7,399 bases of DNA from Chroococcidiopsidaceae cyanobacterium CP_BM_RX_35 (lineage in GTDB: Bacteria; Cyanobacteriota; Cyanobacteriia; Cyanobacteriales; Chroococcidiopsidaceae): NCBI GenBank assembly GCA_019242465.1, contig JAFAVL010000289.1, forward strand, positions 1-7,399. The letters run 5' to 3'. The notes under the pieces are model-generated. The model was not told the origin of the DNA and searched no databases. It saw only the letters and a list, made by a program, of their open reading frames with translations. The translations under genes and the position numbers were made by a program. Of the stretch, positions 1 to 5,714 are shown in pieces (the first letter of the stretch is position 1; each line of letters begins with the position of its first letter).

Positions 1-589
1 AAGCATGGCAGTGTTTGCCCAACGGCTTGGCAAACCAGATCAGGAGTATAAGCTGATGCAAGCTCAGACAGCAACAGGATTCACTCGCTTCTGGAATGAT
101 GCACTTGGTTACTGCTATGACGTGCTGGATAGTCCCCAGGGACATGATGCCTCACTGCGACCAAACCAGATTTTTGCGGTGTCGTTACCTGAATCCCCGC
201 TGATGCCAGTTCAGCAGCTAGGTGTAGTTGAGTCCTGTGCCCGGTTCCTGCTCACCTCACACGGCTTGCGTAGTCTCGCTCCCAACCATCCACAGTATCA
301 AGGTCATTATGGTGGGAGTCCGCTGCAACGGGATGGTGCCTATCACCAGGGTACAGTCTGGGGTTGGCTGATTGGTCCATTTGCCTTGGCTCACCTACGT
401 GTGTTTCAAGATCCGGTAAAAGCTCTGAGTCTACTTGAGCCGATGGCTAACCACCTATGTACCCATGGTGTTGGCAGCCTCAGCGAAATTTTTGATGGTG
501 ATGCACCAATGACCCCCCGTGGTTGCATTGCTCAAGCCTGGACAGTGGCAGAAGTGCTACGAGCCTGGATAGCAATCCAAAATCGTTAA
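1..589 (+). CDS. Amylo-alpha-1,6-glucosidase (glycogen debranching type), C-terminal part; 5' end outside window
   Basis: The reading frame is open to the left edge, so the Met at base 5 is very likely internal and the true start lies outside the window. The visible 195 or so residues match the end of the GDE_C (glycogen debranching enzyme, (alpha/alpha)6-barrel) domain. Seen directly: LRPNQIFAVSLP (bases 155-190), YHQGTVWGWLIGPF (about 341-382), and SEIFDGDAP followed by TPRGCIAQAWTVAEVLR near the C-terminus (482-565). In the family this domain hydrolyses alpha-1,6 branch glucosyl residues of glycogen-like alpha-glucans in the cytoplasm. In this subfamily an N-terminal GDE_N_bis-type domain is usual, but it cannot be seen here. 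The stop is 12 bases before the GH63 start, so the two are probably co-transcribed and act on related alpha-glucosides. Family assignment is firm; the exact natural substrate is unknown. Confidence 0.9.
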   Translation, partial: SMAVFAQRLGKPDQEYKLMQAQTATGFTRFWNDALGYCYDVLDSPQGHDASLRPNQIFAVSLPESPLMPVQQLGVVESCARFLLTSHGLRSLAPNHPQYQGHYGGSPLQRDGAYHQGTVWGWLIGPFALAHLRVFQDPVKALSLLEPMANHLCTHGVGSLSEIFDGDAPMTPRGCIAQAWTVAEVLRAWIAIQNR

Positions 590-601
590 TCTAAAATCAT
601 C

Positions 602-3280
602 ATGACTCAAGAAGAAGCAAGATTAGCCGCCAACTACAACCGCACAGCCTACTGGAAACGCTGGGGACCCTATTTGAGTGAGAGGCAGTGGGGAACAGTT
701 AGAGAAGACTATAGCGCAACTGGAGAAGCTTGGGACTCTTTTCCACACGACCAGGCTCGCTCCCGTGCCTACCGTTGGGGTGAAGATGGCATTGCCGGAA
801 TTTCTGATAATCATCAGCGGCTGTGTTTTGCCGTTGCCTTGTGGAATGGTGCAGATCCAATTCTTAAAGAGAGAATGTTTGGCTTAACAGGGAGTCAAGG
901 TAATCATGGGGAAGATGTCAAAGAATACTTCTTCTATCTAGATAATACCCCGACCCACTCCTACATGAAGTATCTTTACAAGTATCCCCAAACGGCTTTT
1001 CCCTATGACCAATTAGTTGAAGAAAATCGAAGACGCGATCGCCACAGCCTAGAGTTTGAATTACTCGATACAGGTGTATTTAATGAAGACCGTTACTTTG
1101 ATGTTTTGATTGAGTATGCCAAAGATTCACCCGAAGACATTCTGATTCAAATTGGTGTTACCAATCGGGGACCAGAAGCAAAAACGATACATTTACTGCC
1201 AACTCTCTGGTTCCGCAATACCTGGTCTTGGTTTCTAGAGTCAGAGAAGCCCTTTATTAAAGTCTTCAAATCTGACAATAGCTTTAGCACCATTGAAGCT
1301 TCTCATGCAGAGCTTGGATGTAGATGGCTATACTGTGACGCTGCAACAGAAGTGCTGTTTACAGAAAATGAAACCAACTTTGAAAAGCTATATAGAGTAA
1401 GTAATGCTTCTCCCTATGTTAAAGATGGGATTAACGATTATATAGTAAACGGTCGCAAAGAAGCTGTTAATCCTCATCAAATCGGAACTAAAGCCTCAGC
1501 CCATTATGTTTTATCAGTTCTGGCAGGTGAAACCAAGGTTGTGCAGCTGCGGCTGAGCAACTCTTCTAACTTAATTGAACCATTCGGTGCCAACTTTACC
1601 ACTATTTTTCAAAATCGCATCCAGGAAGCAGATGAATTTTATCAGCGCATCTGTCCCTTTAACCTGTCAGAAGATATGCGCAATGTGCAGCGACAAGCTT
1701 TTGCTGGCATGTTGTGGAATAAACAGTTTTATTACTACATCGTTGAAGATTGGCTCAAAGGCGATTCTGCTGGTCCTCGGCCGCCAATTTCGCGACTGAG
1801 TGGCAGAAATCACGATTGGATTCATCTATTTAGTGATGACGTTCTCTCCATGCCTGATAAGTGGGAATATCCCTGGTTTGCCACTTGGGATTTAGCGTTT
1901 CATACAATTGTGCTTGCCATGATCGATCCAGACTTTGCCAAGCGTCAACTGAGTCGCTTGACTCGGGAATGGTACATGCATCCTAATGGTCAGTTACCTG
2001 CTTATGAATGGGCTTTTGATGATGTCAACCCACCCGTACATGCCTGGGCTGCCTGGCGAGTGTACAAAATTGAGCAAAGAATGTATGGGCGCAGCGATCG
2101 AGATTTTCTGGAGCGAGTCTTCCAGAAGTTACTGCTCAATTTTACTTGGTGGGTAAATCGCAAAGATGTTGAAGGCAAAAACATCTTTCAAGGTGGATTC
2201 TTAGGTTTGGACAATATTGGTGTATTTGATAGAAGTGCTACCTTGCCTACAGGTGGGTACATCAACCAGGCAGATGGTACGAGTTGGATGGGTACGTATT
2301 CCCTGAACATGCTGACAATTGCTATAGAACTAGCAAAAACAGATCCAGCCTATGAAGATATTGCTAGTAAGTTTTTTGAACATTTTCTCCGAATTGCTGA
2401 TGCCATGGATGGCGTTGGTAATGCAGAAATAGCACTGTGGGATGAAGAAGATGGCTTTTATTACGATGCATTGCATTTGCCTGACGGTCATCAGTGTCCG
2501 CTGAAAGTACGCTCTCTTGTAGGGCTGATTCCATTATTTGCTGTCACTACCTTAGAATCAGCCACTTTAGACCATTTCCCAGGTTTTAAGAAGCGAACAG
2601 AATGGTTTATTCAGAACCGTCCTGACCTAACACAAAATATTGCTTGTATGCGAGCTAAAGGTGTTGGTGAGAGAAGATTGCTGGCAATCGCTGATCCACC
2701 CAGACTCCAACGTATCCTAGAAATAATGCTGGATGAAAACGAATTTTTAGGTCCCTATGGTATTCGTGCTGTTTCTAAAATCCATGCTGAGCATCCCTAC
2801 ATCCTGTCGCTAGACGGACACGAATATCGGGTAGATTACGAACCAGAAGAATCTACTACTGGACTGTTTGGTGGCAATTCCAATTGGCGTGGACCAGTCT
2901 GGTTTCCAATCAATTATCTACTTATCGAATCACTGCAAAAGTTCCATCATTTCTTGGGTGATGACTTCAAGGTTGAGTGTCCAACTGGTTCTGGTCAAAT
3001 GATGACACTCCTAGAAGTGTCTAGGGAATTATCGCAACGGCTGATTCGGACCTTTTTGAGAAATTCTTCTGGTAGAAGACCTATTTATGGTGGAACGGAA
3101 ATGTTTCAAACCGATCCTCATTGGCGAGATTTAATGACTTTCAATGAATATTTTCACGGGGATATTGGTGCTGGTCTTGGTGCTAGCCATCAAACTGGCT
3201 GGACTGGTCTAGTGGCAAAACTGATTCAGCAGTATGGAGAATATGTTGTCGGAAATCAGGAGGGTAGTCTGATCGAATAA
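602..3280 (+). CDS. GH63 / MGH1-like glycoside hydrolase (glucosidase), full length
   Basis: A complete 892-residue protein resembling the large cyanobacterial and actinobacterial glucosidases of family GH63 (relatives of processing alpha-glucosidase I and E. coli YgjK). The N-terminal signature [13 protein letters not shown] is at residues 26-38. A second block starting [17 protein letters not shown] begins near residue 94. The catalytic barrel carries [10 protein letters not shown] (421-430), WAFDDVNPP with D473/D474, a TSWMGTYS segment near 561, [15 protein letters not shown] (759-773), and [14 protein letters not shown] with E849 near the end. By family logic the general acid is an Asp and the base a Glu (D501 and E727 in YgjK). 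I infer D473 or D474 and E849 as counterparts. No signal peptide is visible, so it is probably cytoplasmic. ATG at 602 is chosen because it follows the upstream stop by 12 bases and the N-terminal motif lies right after it. No Shine-Dalgarno is evident, suggesting translational coupling. The exact sugar substrate cannot be told. Confidence 0.92.
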   Translation: MTQEEARLAANYNRTAYWKRWGPYLSERQWGTVREDYSATGEAWDSFPHDQARSRAYRWGEDGIAGISDNHQRLCFAVALWNGADPILKERMFGLTGSQGNHGEDVKEYFFYLDNTPTHSYMKYLYKYPQTAFPYDQLVEENRRRDRHSLEFELLDTGVFNEDRYFDVLIEYAKDSPEDILIQIGVTNRGPEAKTIHLLPTLWFRNTWSWFLESEKPFIKVFKSDNSFSTIEASHAELGCRWLYCDAATEVLFTENETNFEKLYRVSNASPYVKDGINDYIVNGRKEAVNPHQIGTKASAHYVLSVLAGETKVVQLRLSNSSNLIEPFGANFTTIFQNRIQEADEFYQRICPFNLSEDMRNVQRQAFAGMLWNKQFYYYIVEDWLKGDSAGPRPPISRLSGRNHDWIHLFSDDVLSMPDKWEYPWFATWDLAFHTIVLAMIDPDFAKRQLSRLTREWYMHPNGQLPAYEWAFDDVNPPVHAWAAWRVYKIEQRMYGRSDRDFLERVFQKLLLNFTWWVNRKDVEGKNIFQGGFLGLDNIGVFDRSATLPTGGYINQADGTSWMGTYSLNMLTIAIELAKTDPAYEDIASKFFEHFLRIADAMDGVGNAEIALWDEEDGFYYDALHLPDGHQCPLKVRSLVGLIPLFAVTTLESATLDHFPGFKKRTEWFIQNRPDLTQNIACMRAKGVGERRLLAIADPPRLQRILEIMLDENEFLGPYGIRAVSKIHAEHPYILSLDGHEYRVDYEPEESTTGLFGGNSNWRGPVWFPINYLLIESLQKFHHFLGDDFKVECPTGSGQMMTLLEVSRELSQRLIRTFLRNSSGRRPIYGGTEMFQTDPHWRDLMTFNEYFHGDIGAGLGASHQTGWTGLVAKLIQQYGEYVVGNQEGSLIE
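1035..1042. repeat. HIP1 octamer GCGATCGC
   Basis: Perfect 8-base palindrome inside the GH63 gene. HIP1 is strongly over-represented in many cyanobacterial genomes, so this supports the taxonomic reading. Confidence 0.85.
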
Positions 3281-3611
3281 TTGTTGGAAACTTTGCTAAC
3301 TTAGCTCTCTGGAATCCCTGTTGAGCAGCTGTGTTAAGTAGATGGTAGATACTCTTGTGCCACTTTACAGAACGGAATGTGGGATGAAGTTTTGTAGGCG
3401 ATCACCATCCAGATGCTTTCATTCAACTGTTGCAGAGGCAAAATCTCTACCCTTTTGGGGTTGGTAAGGTGTACCATTTTTGGATTAGGCTGCAAGAATC
3501 ACAGGAGATGGTAGGGGAGGAGGCTGAGACCGTTTGCTTATATCCAAGTCTAATTAATATTTAATCTGTCCCAACTACTTGAAAATCCTGTTTTTTCCCC
3601 GGTGCTAGGTT
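3281..3611. other. Intergenic region between the GH63 gene and the 96-residue gene
   Basis: This 331-base stretch has no intact gene. No convincing terminator hairpin follows the GH63 stop. The centre (about 3338-3564) reads as a broken coding sequence, described separately. The last 70 bases are AT-rich. A weak promoter-like pair, TTGCTT (3534-3539) and TAATAT (3555-3560), is only 15 bases apart, too close to call with confidence. The ATG at 3612 has only a poor ribosome site (AGG three bases upstream). Confidence 0.5.
3338..3564 (+). pseudogene. Possible frameshifted remnant of an unidentified small protein gene
   Basis: Two adjoining open stretches in different frames read like one protein. 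Frame A (3338-3394) gives VDGRYSCATLQNGMWDEVL and then TAG at 3395. Frame B (3388-3564, stop TAA at 3562) continues with VGDHHPDAFIQLLQRQNLYP, then FGVGKVYHFWIRLQES, and ends in LYPSLINI. A one-base slip in the TTTT run at 3390-3393 would join them. There is no good ATG at the 5' end (frame A is closed by TAA at 3335), so the gene would also be truncated. I do not recognise the family. The composition, rich in aromatics with amphipathic stretches, looks like real protein, but a chance open frame of this size cannot be excluded. Confidence 0.4.
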
Positions 3612-3902
3612 ATGTTATCTAAGGTCTATTTCCTGATTTGCTCTAAATCTAATGGTCACTATCTTGTGGCTCATCCTAATGGTAATTCTCAGCCGGATGA
3701 ATCTGGTTATTTGCTACTATTTAACGAACACTTTGATGCCCTAAGCTATCTAAACACTCATGGTTCCAGTGTAGCATCAAACTGGATAGTAGAATCTATT
3801 CCTAGTACTCAGCTAGGAAGATTGCTCAAACGATGGGGTTTTACTGGGGTAGGCATAGTTCAGGAGCCGTTATTACCAAAAATTGAGTTTCTATCCCATT
3901 AG
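3612..3902 (+). CDS. Hypothetical protein, 96 residues, family not recognised
   Basis: A complete small open frame starting MLSKVYFLICSKSNGHYLVA and ending in IEFLSH. It looks like a compact soluble alpha/beta domain: a hydrophobic opening strand, a Gly/Asn/Pro/Asp-rich turn region (residues 21-32), YLLLFNEHFDALSYL (33-47), then a strand-like NWIVESIP and LGRLLKRWGF (68-77). There is no signal peptide or transmembrane helix. The pattern of strand, LLLF, then DALSYL is loosely like SseB-type N-terminal domains, but the likeness is too weak to name it. It is isolated: 331 bases from the GH63 gene and convergent with the KGK gene. A strong hairpin 8 bases after its stop supports a real transcription unit. 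The ATG is the first in frame; the Shine-Dalgarno is weak, as is common in cyanobacteria. Confidence 0.6.
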   Translation: MLSKVYFLICSKSNGHYLVAHPNGNSQPDESGYLLLFNEHFDALSYLNTHGSSVASNWIVESIPSTQLGRLLKRWGFTGVGIVQEPLLPKIEFLSH

Positions 3903-4292
3903 TCAATTACCCAGCGCTGACCTCTGACGAGGTACAGCGTGGGCTTGCATCTGAATCAGTGTTTTTCAAGCATTTCTAATCGGGTAATTCGTCACAGTAA
4001 TGCTGCCCTCATCCTGATAGAGTGCCATAATTGCTGTCTGGCGCTCAACCTGCACCTCCTGTTTGAACAGATATTCATTTAGGCTCGCGCTAACGGAACA
4101 AAATCTCCTTAGCTTTTTCCTTAATGTTCAAGTCAATTCCTATGAGGACGATAGCAAGATTGCAGACACACTAATCTCAGAATTCAAACTCACACAAACG
4201 CTGATTTTTGAGGAGGCAGAGATAATTAATTAGCAATCAACATGAGTATAAACGCTTGATATTCAACGTTGTATTTTTCAAATAGCGCCTTT
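3903..4292. other. Convergent intergenic region with hairpin and uncertain coding remnants
   Basis: This 390-base stretch separates the plus-strand and minus-strand genes. Apart from the hairpin at 3910-3943 it has two short protein-like open stretches. On the plus strand the frame is open from 4021 to TAG at 4231-4233; from about 4081 it reads RLALTEQNLLSFFLNVQVNS and later FEEAEIIN, with no good ATG. On the minus strand the frame from 4127 to TGA at 3966-3968 contains LNEYLFKQEVQVERQTAIMA and ends in VTNYPIRNA. Neither has a start codon with a ribosome site. They may be decayed gene pieces or chance. CAACGTTG (4264-4271) is a perfect but short palindrome. Confidence 0.4.
3910..3943 (+). terminator. 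Strong bulged hairpin just after the 96-residue gene
   Basis: The left arm CCCA-(g)-CGCTG-ACCTC (3910-3924) pairs with the right arm GAGGT-(a)-CAGCG-TGGG (3929-3943) around a TGAC loop. That is 14 base pairs with one single-base bulge on each side. It starts 8 bases after the TAG of the upstream gene. No U-tract follows immediately (the first T-run is at 3962-3966), so it is not a classical intrinsic terminator. It may stabilise the 3' end or act without a U-tract. It could also be a small palindromic repeat element. Confidence 0.55.
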
Positions 4293-4658
4293 TTATATGC
4301 TCCTATTACGAATTTCATCTAAAGGGGATACAAACTCACCAGACGTTTTATTAATTTCTGGCTCGTCAGGAATGAATTCAAAAACTAAACGTAAGTGAAT
4401 TTTTCCAGTCACCCATTTCTTTTCAGGTTCCAGTATTTCAACTTTTGTTCCCTGTTGAAAAAGCTCTTGAGGGCGGATCTGGTTATGAATGGGTATAGCT
4501 ACTTTGTCTACAAATTCCTTAGTAGAAATGTGTAAGGAAAAATTAGCAGCATTAAAAATTACATTGTTACCATGAAAAATTTGTGTGCCTTGAGGTATTT
4601 TAACAATAATACTGTCATCTGCAGGTAATAGTCCGGAAGGTTGTTTTAGTTCATTCAT
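4293..4658 (-). CDS. KGK domain-containing protein, intact copy (121 residues)
   Basis: This matches the cyanobacterial KGK family: an N-terminal acidic DDS-type strand region (DDSIIVKI, residues 14-21), a central helix region, then VEILEPEKKW (73-82), VTGK (83-86) and FEFIPDEPE (93-101), ending in SPLDEIRNRSI. The name-giving KGK is here TGK. The family's function is unknown; nothing suggests membrane insertion or secretion. I chose ATG at 4658. An in-frame TTG at 4706 would add 16 residues, but a good promoter (TTCACA, 17 bases, TATACT) lies inside that extension, and the ATG start gives 121 residues, the same length as the paralogue at 5175-5540. It lies 259 bases downstream of the HNH gene on the same strand, with its own likely promoter. 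No hairpin terminator is evident after the stop. Confidence 0.85.
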   Translation of the reverse strand: MNELKQPSGLLPADDSIIVKIPQGTQIFHGNNVIFNAANFSLHISTKEFVDKVAIPIHNQIRPQELFQQGTKVEILEPEKKWVTGKIHLRLVFEFIPDEPEINKTSGEFVSPLDEIRNRSI

Positions 4659-4672
4659 AGATTCAATTGAAG

Positions 4673-4701
4673 AGTATAACTTTGGATTTAGCTGCTGTGA
4701 A
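4673..4701 (-). promoter_or_regulatory. Sigma70-like promoter for the intact KGK gene
   Basis: On the minus strand, TTCACA (4701-4696; one mismatch to TTGACA) is followed by a 17-base spacer and TATACT (4678-4673; one mismatch to TATAAT). Transcription would begin near 4666, about 8 bases before the ATG at 4658, giving a very short leader. This agrees with the absence of a clear Shine-Dalgarno and argues against the upstream TTG start. Confidence 0.5.
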
Positions 4702-4917
4702 TACAAAGAGTTTAGTTGGATTGCTCAATCGCGAAGTCCCATGCTGCACTCTGCATTAAGAAATGAACATATCAACTCTTTTTTAACCTTTAGTTATCCT
4801 AGAAATATCAGGGCAAATACTTAAAATTTTTTACATAACAAAATGTTCACTACTATCATCATTCACGAGATAACCGGATAGTTATACTACTGCTCATTTC
4901 ATCCCAGACATTGAACT

Positions 4918-5163
4918 CTAAAGATCGAACTGCCGCCTAAATCGGGGATCGAGGTGGTGTTGTTTCTGCTGATTACAATTGCGGCAAAGTGTTTGCAGGT
5001 TGCTAATGTCATTTTGACCACCGCCAGCAAGCGGGATGATGTGATCGATATTAAGTTCAGTTTCTTGGTGAGTTCTACCACAACTCTGACATTGGTATTG
5101 GTTGCGCTCAAACACATATTTTCTGACTTCAGGTGGAATGTGAATCCGGGGTGTTTTACTCAT
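4918..5163 (-). CDS. Small HNH endonuclease (81 residues)
   Basis: A compact HNH nuclease made of almost nothing but the beta-beta-alpha-metal domain. Zinc-type cysteines pair as C25-x2-C28 and C60-x2-C63. The catalytic DH is D40-H41 in NIDHIIPLAGGG, followed by ND at 51-52, N55 in NLQTLC, and CN..K at 63-67 (N64 in the third HNH position, an HNN-type variant). All expected active-site positions are present, so it should be able to cleave DNA with a divalent metal. The N-terminal PPEVRKYVFERN is typical of stand-alone HNH proteins in cyanobacteria. The ATG at 5163 is preceded by AGGG (5173-5170) with a 6-base spacer. It starts 11 bases after the end of the restored KGK frame, so the two are likely co-transcribed. 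It could be a remnant of a homing or restriction nuclease, a DNA repair or defence enzyme; sequence alone does not decide. Confidence 0.9.
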   Translation of the reverse strand: MSKTPRIHIPPEVRKYVFERNQYQCQSCGRTHQETELNIDHIIPLAGGGQNDISNLQTLCRNCNQQKQHHLDPRFRRQFDL

Positions 5164-5174
5164 TAGTTTCCCTG

Positions 5175-5540
5175 CTAATTATCCTTGGGCATCATTTGAC
5201 GAATATCATCAAGTGGTGAGTTGCCTTGGCTAGCTGATAGTTCACCATTTTCCGTTGTTTCTACATCTTCAAGCTCTTCAGGAGTAAACTCTAGGCTAAA
5301 TCTAACTTGTCCTCTCTGCTATCTCTTAGCACCGGGCTTCAGGATTTTACATTCTACTCCTTCAGTAAACCATTTTTCTTTTTCTTCCGTTAATCCTCCG
5401 CCTTTTTCACATATAAGCGGCATCATCGCTGAGATAAATTCACTGACCGTAAACGTGCGGTTGTTAACTAAAATCTGACCAGAATAGACAGATATAACAT
5501 TTTCACGGTCTAGTCGCTCAAATTCGTTATTCATTTTCAT
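5175..5540 (-). pseudogene. KGK domain-containing protein interrupted by an in-frame amber codon
   Basis: From ATG at 5540 the frame reads MKMNNEFERLDRENVISVYS and so on to CKILKPGAKR, then TAG at codon 74 (5321-5319). The same frame continues as QRGQVRFSLEFTPEE and ends SPLDDIRQMMPKDN before TAG at 5175-5177. Aligned with the intact paralogue (ILEPEKKW-VTGK and FEFIPDE), the stop replaces the conserved Trp, explained by one TGG to TAG change. Restored length is 121 residues, the same as the paralogue from its ATG. Start choice is supported by AAGGAA (5552-5547), 6 bases before the ATG. As written, only 73 residues are made, without the C-terminal half containing the KGK-type motif. The remainder shows no further damage, so the lesion is very recent or a sequencing error. 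It sits 174 bases after the dynamin-like gene and 11 bases before the HNH gene. Function of the family is unknown. Confidence 0.85.
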
Positions 5541-5546
5541 CTCTTA

Positions 5547-5552
5547 TTCCTT
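5547..5552 (-). promoter_or_regulatory. Ribosome binding site of the interrupted KGK gene
   Basis: AAGGAA on the minus strand, 6 bases before the ATG at 5540. It is a better Shine-Dalgarno than the other genes here have, and shows that the initiation signal of the interrupted gene is still intact. Confidence 0.6.
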
Positions 5553-5714
5553 GAAAATCCCCTGCTGTCTATCTTCTGGTATTCTCTCTAAAAAAACATT
5601 AGCCAATGGACTATTTGAGGTTAACTGTATACATACGCAGATATAAAGTATAGCCAATACTGTAGATCGCGCACATAATAAGCCAACTTATCTGGATGGA
5701 TTGGCGTATATCTT

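Noticed and set aside
623..814. Minus-strand open frame of 63 codons inside the GH63 gene
   Set aside because: It is antisense to a firmly identified conserved coding region; its composition looks like a shadow and no ribosome site was seen.
1575..1799. Plus-strand 74-codon open frame overlapping the GH63 gene
   Set aside because: Alternative-frame shadow; the overlapping GH63 frame carries the recognisable motifs.
3534..3560. Promoter-like TTGCTT and TAATAT ahead of the 96-residue gene
   Set aside because: The spacer is only 15 bases and the -35 match is moderate, in AT-rich DNA where such matches are common.
4868..4884. Inverted repeat ATAAC...GTTAT downstream of the HNH gene as a terminator
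   Set aside because: Only a 5-bp AT-rich stem with a 6-base loop and no U-tract on the minus strand.
4899..5117. Minus-strand 72-codon frame overlapping the HNH gene
   Set aside because: Out of frame with the HNH motifs, which include both CxxC pairs and DH; clearly a shadow.
4954..5166. Plus-strand 70-codon hydrophobic frame opposite the HNH gene
   Set aside because: Hydrophobicity comes from the complement of the HNH codons; no independent evidence of a membrane protein.
5221..5478. Plus-strand 85-codon Ser/Pro-rich frame opposite the interrupted KGK gene
   Set aside because: Antisense shadow. The minus strand carries KGK-family motifs on both sides of the amber codon, and the low-complexity Ser content is typical of a reverse reading.
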